Shown here piece after piece: positions 1 through 8,165 of a stretch of 29,678 nucleotides of DNA. The notes under the pieces are model-generated. The model worked only from the letters and a program-made list of their open reading frames with translations. It was not told where the DNA came from and made no database searches. The first letter of the stretch is position 1. Each line of letters starts with the position of its first letter. Source of the DNA: Prevotellaceae bacterium UBA5903 (GTDB lineage Bacteria > Bacteroidota > Bacteroidia > Bacteroidales > Bacteroidaceae); NCBI GenBank assembly GCA_002431845.1, contig DJEH01000072.1, forward strand, positions 1,005 to 30,682, written 5' to 3'. The translations under genes and the position numbers were made by a program.

Positions 1-2403
1 GTGCTTGGTAAGTATCACCCACATGGAGATAGTTCTGTGTATGGCGCATTGGTGCGTTTGGCACAACCATGGAACATGCGTTACACACTTGTTGAAGGAC
101 AAGGTAACTTTGGTTCGATGGATGGTGACTCGGCTGCTGCTATGCGTTACACAGAAGCTCGCCTTTCGCCCGTTGGCGAGGCTATGATGCAAGACATCGA
201 AAAGGAAACGGTTGATATGGACCGCAACTTTGATAACACTCGCGATGAACCTAGTGTTATGCCTACACGCATCCCCAACTTCCTTGTTAACGGTGCAAGC
301 GGTATTGCAGTGGGTATGGCTACCAACGTACCTACTCACAACTTAGGCGAGGTGATAGATGGTTGCGTGGCATACATCGATAATCCCGACATTACAGTTG
401 AAGAACTTATGCACTATGTAAAGGCACCAGACTTCCCTACAGGTGGCTATATCATGGGTATGCAAGGAGTTCGAAGTGCATACGAAACAGGTAAGGGACG
501 CATCGTTATGCGTGCCAAGACAGATATTGAAAGCGGTCCACAACACGATACCATCGTTGTTTCTGAACTTCCCTACGGACTGAATAAAGAGGAACTTGTT
601 AAGTATATAGGCCAACTTGCAGCAGAAAAACGTATTGAAGGCATTTCAAACGTTAATGACGAAAGTGATAAGGATGGCATGCGCATTGTTATTGACGTAA
701 AACGCGACTTCAATGCCAACGTTGTGCTTAATAAACTCTTTAAGATGACTGCTTTGCAAACATCGTTTGCAGTCAATTGTATTGCACTTGTTCCTGGCGA
801 CAAGAAACGTCCTGGTGTAGGCGGTATGCCTAAACTCTTGACGCTTAAAGATTGCATTAAGTACTTTGTAGAACACCGTCACGATGTTGTAATACGCCGT
901 ACTCAATACGATTTACGCAAAGCACAAGAGCGTGCACACATATTAGAGGGACTCATCATTGCTTCAGACAACATTGACGAAGTGGTTCACCTTATCCGTG
1001 CATCCAAAAACCCACAAGCAGCAATTGAAGCTTTAAAAGAGCGTTTCGGACTTGACGATATACAAGCTAAAGCCATCGTTGATATGCGTTTGGCACAGCT
1101 AACCAATATCCAACAAGAAAAGTTGCACGAGGAATACGAAGAAATAGAAAAGCGCATTGCCTACTTTGAACAAATATTGAGCGACGATGAACTTTGCCAC
1201 AAGGTGATGAAAGACGAACTTATCGAAGTAAAAGAAAAGTTCGGCGATGAACGTCGCACAGAAATTTGCCTATCATCTACCGAGTTTAATCCTGAAGATT
1301 TCTACTCAGACGATGAAGTGGTCATCACTATTTCTCACCTTGGATATATCAAGCGTACACCACTAAACGAATTTAGAGCACAAGATCGTGGCGGTGTGGG
1401 AGCCAAAGGCGGCAGCACACGCGATTCAGACTTTATTGAATACATCTACCATGCCACCATGCACAATACGATGTTATTCTTTACTGCAAAGGGACGTTGT
1501 TACTGGCTGAAAGTATATGACATTCCAGAAGGCGCAAAGAATGCCAAAGGACGTGCCATACAAAACATGCTCAACATTGAACCAGACGATAGTGTGAATG
1601 CATGTCTGCACATCCGCAAATTGGCAGATGCAGAGTTCTGCCAAACACACTATGTGATGTTCTGCACTAAACAAGGTATCATCAAGAAAACTTGTCTTAG
1701 CGAATACTCTCGCCCTCGCACAAATGGTGTTAATGCTATCAACATTCTCGAAAACGACAAAGTTGTAAGCGTTGTATTAACTAATGGCTCTAACGAGATT
1801 ATCATTGCTAACCGCAACGGACGCGCTATTCGTTTTAATGAGAATACCGTTCGCACAATGGGCCGAACTGCAACAGGTGTACGTGGTATCCGACTTGATG
1901 AAGACGGAACAGACGAGGTTACAGGCATGATATGCATAAACAATCCTGAAAAAGAAACTGTGTTAGTAGTCAGCGAGAAAGGAAAGGGCAAACGCTCTGC
2001 CGTTGAAGATTATCGTGTTACTAATCGTGGCGGAAAGGGTGTGAAAACACTCAACGTTACAGAAGATACAGGTAAAGTTGTTGCAATCAAAGCAGTGACT
2101 GAGGATGAGGATTTGATGATTATCAACAAGAGCGGTATAACTATACGCTTACGTGTAAAGAACATCAGCGTACTTGGTAGAGCTACTCAAGGTGTGAAAC
2201 TCATTGAACTTAAAAAACGCAATGAGGAAATATCAAGCGTATGCGTAGTACCCTCAAACGAAGAAGAAGAAGAGGAGGAGATAGAACAAAAAGCTGAAAC
2301 TACTACTGCAAGCGATAATGATCTACCTTTGTTTTCGGATGTAAACTTAAATAACAAAAACACAGAAAACGAATCAGAAAACAACAACACTCCAAACGAA
2401 TAA
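1..2403 (+). CDS. gyrA: DNA gyrase subunit A, 5'-truncated by the window edge
   Basis: This is the breakage-reunion subunit of the type II topoisomerase that introduces negative supercoils, acting with GyrB in the cytoplasm. The frame is open from base 1, so the GTG there is an internal Val codon; by comparison with E. coli GyrA about 72 N-terminal residues are missing. The visible part opens in the quinolone-determining region (GKYHPHGDSSVYG), followed by the RYTE motif whose Tyr (residue 50 here, Tyr122 in E. coli) is the DNA-cleaving tyrosine. The C-terminal beta-pinwheel begins near residue 430 and carries a GyrA-box-like motif, QDRGGVG, at residues 461-467. This favours gyrase over ParC. 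The protein ends in an acidic and Asn-rich tail with seven consecutive Glu at 754-760. Residue 15 is Gly where E. coli has Asp87. Confidence 0.97.
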   Translation: MLGKYHPHGDSSVYGALVRLAQPWNMRYTLVEGQGNFGSMDGDSAAAMRYTEARLSPVGEAMMQDIEKETVDMDRNFDNTRDEPSVMPTRIPNFLVNGASGIAVGMATNVPTHNLGEVIDGCVAYIDNPDITVEELMHYVKAPDFPTGGYIMGMQGVRSAYETGKGRIVMRAKTDIESGPQHDTIVVSELPYGLNKEELVKYIGQLAAEKRIEGISNVNDESDKDGMRIVIDVKRDFNANVVLNKLFKMTALQTSFAVNCIALVPGDKKRPGVGGMPKLLTLKDCIKYFVEHRHDVVIRRTQYDLRKAQERAHILEGLIIASDNIDEVVHLIRASKNPQAAIEALKERFGLDDIQAKAIVDMRLAQLTNIQQEKLHEEYEEIEKRIAYFEQILSDDELCHKVMKDELIEVKEKFGDERRTEICLSSTEFNPEDFYSDDEVVITISHLGYIKRTPLNEFRAQDRGGVGAKGGSTRDSDFIEYIYHATMHNTMLFFTAKGRCYWLKVYDIPEGAKNAKGRAIQNMLNIEPDDSVNACLHIRKLADAEFCQTHYVMFCTKQGIIKKTCLSEYSRPRTNGVNAINILENDKVVSVVLTNGSNEIIIANRNGRAIRFNENTVRTMGRTATGVRGIRLDEDGTDEVTGMICINNPEKETVLVVSEKGKGKRSAVEDYRVTNRGGKGVKTLNVTEDTGKVVAIKAVTEDEDLMIINKSGITIRLRVKNISVLGRATQGVKLIELKKRNEEISSVCVVPSNEEEEEEEIEQKAETTTASDNDLPLFSDVNLNNKNTENESENNNTPNE

Positions 2404-2421
2404 CAAAATATGAAGAATATT

Positions 2422-2487
2422 GATAGTGAGAATGCTTACTTTAAAGAAAAACAATTGAATGCAAGCTATGCATTCTCACTATCTTTT
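2422..2487 (+). terminator. Hairpin terminator after gyrA
   Basis: A perfect 14-bp inverted repeat (2422-2435 with 2470-2483) is followed by TTTT. The 34-nt loop contains a second copy of GAATGC (2457-2462) that can pair with the same 3' arm (2470-2475), so two alternative hairpins are possible. It lies 18 nt after the gyrA stop codon. Confidence 0.65.
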
Positions 2488-2522
2488 CCATTTTAATAAT
2501 AGATTGTAAAACCAAAACAACA

Positions 2523-3908
2523 ATGAAAAAGTTAGTTTTATGTTTAGCTGTATTGCTTTGTGGCTTTGCCACTGCTACAGCGCAGAGCGACCAACACATT
2601 GGATCTTACAAGGCTAACGACCTTGTTCGCAAAGCCGACGGATTGCTACAAAAGCGTACGAGCGAATCTTATGAACAAGCTCAGCAATTGTATAAGGACG
2701 CACAAGAACAACTGAACGCCGACATAGAAAAAGCTAAAGCAAACGACAAGAACGACAAACTTGCATTGCTTTACTTGCAAAATGCCGACCTCCAGAACAA
2801 GTTGCTCAACCCCGAAATGACCAGAGCCTCTCAAGGCATGGCTTTTGATACAATTCAATTCTGTAACTTTATTGATAAAATCATTAATAGCTTCAACACA
2901 GCTGAAAGCTACAATCAAAAGCCTAATGCAAAAGGCAAGCTTAAGGTAGACAACTTTGTTACAATGCGCACAAAGTTAGGCGTCAGTTCAATGCTCAACC
3001 TCTACTACAACTGCGGTGCATTTATGGACGCTATGGGCAAGAAGAAAGAAAGTCTTGAATACTTTGAGAAGTTTGTAAACTTACCAAAGGTTTCTCCTGT
3101 ATTTAGCCAAGCTGAACGCGACTCTATATACAAGGCTTCACACAAAATTTACAGCCAAGCACGTTTCAATCTTGCACTTCAAAACTTCTACCTAAAGGAT
3201 TGGAAAAAAACTCTTGAATGCTGCAACGAAGCATTGAAAGATACTGTCGGGTTGAACGATCTTTATCTTATTAAAATCAATGCTTTGGGCGAAATGAAAG
3301 ATTCTGTAGAATGGCAAAAAACTATTCTTGAAGCTTACAAGCGTACAGGCAAAGAAAGCTACATGCAAAACCTTATTTACTACTATATGCAAAGCAATAA
3401 GGTTGCAGAAGCTGAAGAATTGTCAAACAGTTTGGTACAGAGCGAGCCTAACAACAAGATGGCTTGGTTTATCAAAGGTGCTATTGAGCTGAACGTTAAG
3501 AAGGACTACAAAGCTGCTATCGAAAGTTGTGACAAAGCTCTTGCCATCGACCCTAACTTCAAAGATGCTCTATTCAATAAAGGTACAGCTTATATCAACG
3601 ACATCTACGACCAAACACACTCTGCCAAAAACAAGTTTAAGTATATTGGCAAGAACACACGCATCACCGGTAAAGCTTCAGACGGCTCATATCAACGTAA
3701 CAAAGCCATCTACGACAAAGAAATCAGTTACGTACGCAGCTACTACGAAAACGCACGTATCTGCATGGAAAAGGTTCGTGAGTTGGCACCTGAGGATGTA
3801 AAGCGTTGGGCTTCTCCTCTTCAAATGTGCTATAGCTCTTTAGGCCTTACTGAAAAGGCTAAAGAAATGGATGCTCTACTTGAAGCTGCTAACAAAGCTG
3901 GAAAATAA
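2523..3908 (+). CDS. Exported tetratricopeptide-repeat protein
   Basis: A 461-residue protein of unknown specific role. Residues 1-21 are a classical Sec signal peptide (MKKLVLCLAVLLCGFATATA followed by Q), so it should be periplasmic. The rest is helical. The clearest TPR unit is at about 313-360, with MAWFIKGAIEL and ALAIDPNFKDALFNKG, and weaker TPR-like helices precede it (YFEKFVNLPK, ALQNFYLKDWKKTLECCNEAL). TPRs are protein-protein interaction scaffolds, and no enzymatic motif is visible. The C-terminal 60 residues (YYENARICMEKVRELAPEDVKRW) resemble the end of the next gene's product, suggesting duplication. A terminator-like hairpin lies on each side, so it is probably its own transcription unit, although no consensus promoter is visible in the short upstream gap. 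Confidence 0.85.
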   Translation: MKKLVLCLAVLLCGFATATAQSDQHIGSYKANDLVRKADGLLQKRTSESYEQAQQLYKDAQEQLNADIEKAKANDKNDKLALLYLQNADLQNKLLNPEMTRASQGMAFDTIQFCNFIDKIINSFNTAESYNQKPNAKGKLKVDNFVTMRTKLGVSSMLNLYYNCGAFMDAMGKKKESLEYFEKFVNLPKVSPVFSQAERDSIYKASHKIYSQARFNLALQNFYLKDWKKTLECCNEALKDTVGLNDLYLIKINALGEMKDSVEWQKTILEAYKRTGKESYMQNLIYYYMQSNKVAEAEELSNSLVQSEPNNKMAWFIKGAIELNVKKDYKAAIESCDKALAIDPNFKDALFNKGTAYINDIYDQTHSAKNKFKYIGKNTRITGKASDGSYQRNKAIYDKEISYVRSYYENARICMEKVRELAPEDVKRWASPLQMCYSSLGLTEKAKEMDALLEAANKAGK

Positions 3909-3934
3909 ATAATAGATACTATTTCTTTACTATG

Positions 3935-3984
3935 ATTGAGGTTATAAGTTTCTTGACTGTACAAAGAAAACTTATAACCTCAAT
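3935..3984 (+). terminator. Long-stem terminator after the first TPR gene
   Basis: A perfect 17-bp inverted repeat (3935-3951 with 3968-3984) with a 16-nt loop lies 26 nt after the stop codon. The T-rich tract that follows is weak (TTTAAAT). This fits the long-stem terminators seen elsewhere in this window. Confidence 0.65.
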
Positions 3985-4091
3985 TTAAATAGATGTTCAA
4001 CACATCTACTTTACATCCCCCCATATTTATATAAACATCCTAAAGTGTCTGTATTACGCACAATATATATTATTACAATCACTTTTACCTT

Positions 4092-5411
4092 ATGCATCAA
4101 GCTAAAATGTATTTAAAGATGTTGCCAAGCCTCATCACTCACAATACGCTTATTAAAGAGTTCAAAGGACTTTGCAAACACTGTATTCTTAACACAATAT
4201 GGTGTGTGCTACTCTGCATATTAGCTTCTATTTGTTTACCTGCAAAGGCTCAAAAGGCATACAAACCTATTAAAATTGCACTGAAGGATAAAAACTATAA
4301 CGAAGCAATCAAACAAATAGATAAACTTAAAGCAGATACAAACTATTGTTTCGACAGCAAGCTCTATCTTTATGCCATTGAAGCTAACCGTGGACTAAAC
4401 GATGCTCAAAACATGAAGATGTATCTTAAGCAGAACTACGATACAACAGCCTTCTTCTCAACCACCTTTCAAGTGGTAATTAATGCTATCAGAATAGACT
4501 CTATAGAGAACGAAAACAAAGATAAACAATCGAAAGATACTAAGTTACAACGCATTGCATACGACAATATACACCACTATATGCCCAATATCAATGCTGC
4601 AGCACGCTTTTTTTATAAAAATAAAAAATATAATGATGCATTGCAATACTTACGATTGTCATTAGACCTTCCATATACAACAACTGGAGAAAAATCAAAC
4701 CTTAACAAAGATAAGGAGGCTATAAATGCTGTGATTTATTTGAGTTGCGCTTACTATGCAAAGAAATACGCAGAAACAACAAGATATAAAGATTTAGCAC
4801 TAAGCGTAAACGCATCAAAGCCTATGGTTATTAAATACTTGGCTCTTTCTGCCAACGCTTTAAACGATACAACTAATTATAAGAAATGGCTGATTAAAGG
4901 CTGTAAGGAATATCCCAATGAGCCCGTATTCTTCACTAACTTAGTAGATTTTTATAATCAAAACAGGCAGTATGCAAATACCATTTCAGTTGCCAACCAA
5001 CAGCTCAAAACACCTTCACTTCACATAGCAGCCTACTTAGCAAAAAGCGTAGCTTACTACGAAACACAACAGTATGATAGTTGCATTGTCAATGCAGACA
5101 AAGTTATTACTAACGATTCGGCTAATGCCATTGCTTACTATTACAAAGGCGCTTCGTTTGTTGGCAAAGTAAGCCAATTTGCCATGCCCTCAAACATCAC
5201 ATCGCAACAATACAAAAAAGCGCTGTCCAAGCGACAATCCTTCTATAGCCAAGCAGAGCCTCTATTAGAGAAATTCAGAGAGCTATCGCCTAATTCCATA
5301 AAGCTTTGGGGCCCTTTGCTCTACGACACATATTACGCTCTTAATAGGGGCAAAAAGTTTGCAGAGATCGAGGATGCATTAACTAAATACATGCAAACAA
5401 ATAATCCATAA
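4092..5411 (+). CDS. Exported TPR-like protein, probable paralogue of the preceding gene
   Basis: A 439-residue helical-repeat protein of unknown role. The signal segment is unusually far in: a basic stretch of about 30 residues precedes a hydrophobic core at about 32-49 and a plausible cleavage site after AKA (residue 53). Other Met codons (residues 6 and 10) could be the true start, but none lies close to the hydrophobic core, so a long n-region remains in every case. TPR-like helices recur along the chain, for example KDKNYNEAIKQIDKL near 65 and AIAYYYKGASFVGK near 350. The C-terminus (YSQAEPLLEKFRELSPNSIKLWGPLL) parallels the end of the upstream TPR protein, which is why I call them paralogues. 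The exact start and any function are uncertain. Confidence 0.75.
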   Translation: MHQAKMYLKMLPSLITHNTLIKEFKGLCKHCILNTIWCVLLCILASICLPAKAQKAYKPIKIALKDKNYNEAIKQIDKLKADTNYCFDSKLYLYAIEANRGLNDAQNMKMYLKQNYDTTAFFSTTFQVVINAIRIDSIENENKDKQSKDTKLQRIAYDNIHHYMPNINAAARFFYKNKKYNDALQYLRLSLDLPYTTTGEKSNLNKDKEAINAVIYLSCAYYAKKYAETTRYKDLALSVNASKPMVIKYLALSANALNDTTNYKKWLIKGCKEYPNEPVFFTNLVDFYNQNRQYANTISVANQQLKTPSLHIAAYLAKSVAYYETQQYDSCIVNADKVITNDSANAIAYYYKGASFVGKVSQFAMPSNITSQQYKKALSKRQSFYSQAEPLLEKFRELSPNSIKLWGPLLYDTYYALNRGKKFAEIEDALTKYMQTNNP

Positions 5412-5413
5412 AC

Positions 5414-5446
5414 AAGTGTTTCATACACAACAAAAATAAAACACTT
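5414..5446 (+). terminator. Short inverted repeat after the second TPR gene
   Basis: An 8-bp perfect repeat (AAGTGTTT at 5414-5421 with AAACACTT at 5439-5446) lies immediately after the stop codon and has no T-tract. It may attenuate or protect the 3' end rather than terminate transcription. Confidence 0.35.
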
Positions 5447-5467
5447 ACCTACTATTTAAACAATCGC

Positions 5468-7573
5468 ATGAAAAAATTCATATACTCTCAACTACTCACA
5501 GATAAAGAATGGAGCAATCTTGTTTCATCTAACAATTCGGATGCATATTCAGAGCAAGAAACTGCCCAATCAACAGAGGTTATCAGTCTTTTAAGAAACA
5601 AAATTAAAGAAGGAATGAAGGCTGAAACAGATGAAATAGAAAGCATCATTAGCAACGAAGAAAGCCCAACTTTCCATAACACAATAGTGGCCCTCGCCCA
5701 AAGTGGATTTATGCTTGAGCGCGCTACTACTATATTATTTAATTTGCTCAGCGCCGAAACCAACGACGAGATGGACGAACTTGCCAATGAAATATCGCCC
5801 CTACTCTCAGAGCACGAAAACAATATTATGCTCAACGCAAAACTCTTTGAAAGGGTTAAAGTTGTGTATGATAATGAACGAGATACGCTGAAAGGTGAAG
5901 ACCTTATGCTACTTAACAAAACCTACAAGGGCTTTGAACGTTCTGGTGCAACACTTAGCGATGAGCAAAAAGAAAAGTTTAGAGAAATAACCAAGAAACT
6001 CTCAGAATACACACTCGTTTTCTCACAAAATCTGCTCAAAGAAACCAACAATTTTAAGCTACATATCACCGACGAAGCAGAGCTTGACGGACTGCCCACT
6101 ATACAACGCGAAGCAGCCAAGCACGAAGCCCAACAACAAGGGCTTGATGGTTGGGTATTTACCCTACACGCACCAAGCTATGGCCCCTTCATGATGTACT
6201 CTACCCAACGCGAGTATCGCAAAAAGATGTATTGTGCCTACAATAGTCGCTGCACTCACAACAATGCATACAACAACTTTGAAGTGGTAAAAAACATTGT
6301 TAATCTACGCCGTGAATTGGCTCAACTACTTGGGTACAAAAACTATGCAGACTATGCCTTACGCAGACGTATGGCAGAGAACGAGGCAAACGTATACAAG
6401 CTACTTAATGACCTCATAGATAGCTATCTGCCTCAGGCTAAAGAAGAAGTTAAAGAGGTTGAGGCCAAAGCTAAAGAAATAGAAGGTAACGACTTTAAGC
6501 TCATGCCTTGGGACTTCTCATACTACAGTCAGAAACTCAAAAAGGCACTTTACGACTACGACCCCAACATGCTTCGCCCCTATTTTGAGCTATCAAGAGT
6601 TCAAAAGGGAGTGTTAGGTTTGGCCACCAAACTATATGGCATAACATTTAAGGAAAACAATCACATCCCTGTTTATCAAAAAGATGTCATTGCATATAAT
6701 GTCTACGATAAAGATGGTACATTCCTGGCTATATTGCTCGTAGACTTCTTTCCACGAAAGAGTAAAAAGGGAGGTGCATGGATGACCAACTACCGAGACG
6801 AACACTGTGACGCTCCAACTACCGAAACCGTCACCTCTCAAAATTCCTACCGTCCTGTAGTAAGTGTTACCACCAATTTCACTAAGCCTACAGGCAATAC
6901 TCCCGCTCTACTCACATTGGGCGAAGTGCAAACGTTCTTACATGAGTTTGGACATGCATTGCATGGAATTTTTGCCATGACACATTATCAAGCTTTAAGC
7001 GGTACGTCGGTTTACTGGGACTTTGTAGAACTTCCATCACAATTTATGGAAAACTATGCTATAGAACCAGAATTTTTAGGTACATTTGCTTATCATTATC
7101 AAACCAATGAGCCTCTGCCTCAAGCATACATTGATCGTATTCGCAAAAGCCGTAATTTCCAAGCGGCTTATGCATGTATGCGACAAGTTTCATTTGGTTT
7201 GCTCGACATGGCATACTATACACTCACATCTGCCTTAAACAAGGACATTAAGCTCTTTGAAGACGAAGCTTGGCAACAGGTACAATTGCTACCTATTGAG
7301 TCCACAGCATGTATGAGCGTACAGTTTAGCCATATCATGGCTGGTGGATATGCTGCAGGATACTATAGCTACAAATGGGCGGAGGTGCTCGATGCTGATG
7401 CGTTCTCTCTGTTTAAGGAAAAAGGCATATTCAATACCGAAGTCGCGCAGAGTTTCCGCAACAACGTGCTCTCAAAGGGTGGAACAGAACCTCCCATGCA
7501 ACTCTACAAGCGCTTCCGTGGTCAAGAACCAAGCATAAAAGCCTTGCTTAAACGAGATGGCATTACAAATTAA
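5468..7573 (+). CDS. M3-family zinc metallopeptidase (oligopeptidase A / dipeptidyl carboxypeptidase type)
   Basis: A 701-residue peptidase that hydrolyses short peptides. The zinc site is HEFGHALH, with His492, Glu493 (catalytic) and His496. The third ligand, Glu521 in DFVELPSQFMENY, lies 29 residues after the first His, the spacing known for thimet oligopeptidase. The downstream region (GGYAAGYYSYKWAEVLDADAFSLF) is the conserved M3 substrate-binding segment with its Tyr and Gly residues. There is no signal peptide, so it is predicted to be cytoplasmic. The M3 N-terminal pattern is recognisable from about residue 40 (KEGMKAETDEIESI...PTFHNTIVAL). The preceding 30-odd residues do not resemble the usual start of this family. 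The choice between oligopeptidase A and Dcp cannot be made by eye. Confidence 0.93.
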   Translation: MKKFIYSQLLTDKEWSNLVSSNNSDAYSEQETAQSTEVISLLRNKIKEGMKAETDEIESIISNEESPTFHNTIVALAQSGFMLERATTILFNLLSAETNDEMDELANEISPLLSEHENNIMLNAKLFERVKVVYDNERDTLKGEDLMLLNKTYKGFERSGATLSDEQKEKFREITKKLSEYTLVFSQNLLKETNNFKLHITDEAELDGLPTIQREAAKHEAQQQGLDGWVFTLHAPSYGPFMMYSTQREYRKKMYCAYNSRCTHNNAYNNFEVVKNIVNLRRELAQLLGYKNYADYALRRRMAENEANVYKLLNDLIDSYLPQAKEEVKEVEAKAKEIEGNDFKLMPWDFSYYSQKLKKALYDYDPNMLRPYFELSRVQKGVLGLATKLYGITFKENNHIPVYQKDVIAYNVYDKDGTFLAILLVDFFPRKSKKGGAWMTNYRDEHCDAPTTETVTSQNSYRPVVSVTTNFTKPTGNTPALLTLGEVQTFLHEFGHALHGIFAMTHYQALSGTSVYWDFVELPSQFMENYAIEPEFLGTFAYHYQTNEPLPQAYIDRIRKSRNFQAAYACMRQVSFGLLDMAYYTLTSALNKDIKLFEDEAWQQVQLLPIESTACMSVQFSHIMAGGYAAGYYSYKWAEVLDADAFSLFKEKGIFNTEVAQSFRNNVLSKGGTEPPMQLYKRFRGQEPSIKALLKRDGITN

Positions 7574-7695
7574 ATCAACTCGTATAAGTTTATAGACTAT
7601 TGGCATCTTTACTCAGCATGCTCGCAAAAGAGCTTGTTGCTGATAGTGCCATTCATCTTCTCTATAACTCTATTAATCAAACCGAAAAGACTGCA

Positions 7696-8127
7696 ATGAC
7701 AAAAGCAGAATTATTAGACCGTCGCTATCTACGCATGGCGCAAATATGGGCAGAAAACTCCTACTGCACTCGCCGACAAGTAGGTGCTCTGATTGTGAAA
7801 GATAAGATGATAATCAGTGATGGATATAACGGCACACCATCTGGTTTTCCCAATGTGTGCGAAGGTGAAAACGGACTTACGCTTCCCTACGTGCTACATG
7901 CCGAAGCCAATGCTATTACTAAAATAGCACGCTCAAACAATAATTCTGACGGAGCTACACTCTACGTTACAGATGCTCCTTGCATTGAATGTGCCAAACT
8001 CATCATTCAAGCAGGCATTAAAAGAGTGGTATACGCACGAAGCTATCGTCTTACTGATGGCATAGAACTTCTTGAACAAGCAGGCATATCTGTTGAGCAT
8101 ATCAACGATTGCAGCACAAAGGAGTAA
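7696..8127 (+). CDS. dCMP deaminase (deoxycytidylate deaminase family)
   Basis: A 143-residue zinc-dependent cytidine/dCMP deaminase that converts dCMP to dUMP for thymidylate synthesis. The zinc site is visible: His68-Ala-Glu70 (LHAEANAI, Glu70 being the proton shuttle) and Pro-Cys96-x-x-Cys99 (PCIEC). The family signature NGTPSGFPNVC precedes them. I start at ATG 7696 because MTKAELLDRRYLRMAQIWAENSYC matches the usual beginning of the family. The frame also stays open upstream to a TTG at 7600, which would add 32 residues of no recognisable family sequence. The gene lies about 120 bp after the M3 peptidase and 38 bp before the S41 protease, so co-transcription is plausible. Confidence 0.92.
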   Translation: MTKAELLDRRYLRMAQIWAENSYCTRRQVGALIVKDKMIISDGYNGTPSGFPNVCEGENGLTLPYVLHAEANAITKIARSNNNSDGATLYVTDAPCIECAKLIIQAGIKRVVYARSYRLTDGIELLEQAGISVEHINDCSTKE

Positions 8128-8165
8128 GGCTTATCAACAAACACAATTATAAGGTTTAAATATTA

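Noticed and set aside
1..3. GTG at base 1 as the start of gyrA
   Set aside because: It encodes a Val inside the conserved VLGKYHPHGD segment; the true start lies outside the window.
1650..1991. A 113-codon open frame on the minus strand
   Set aside because: It is antisense to well-conserved gyrA sequence and shows no coding signature of its own.
5488..5919. A 143-codon open frame on the minus strand
   Set aside because: It is antisense to the M3 peptidase, Ser/Leu-rich low-quality protein, and has no supporting promoter or family motif.
7600..7695. TTG-initiated extension of dCMP deaminase
   Set aside because: The added 32 residues have no family similarity, whereas ATG 7696 gives the standard N-terminus.
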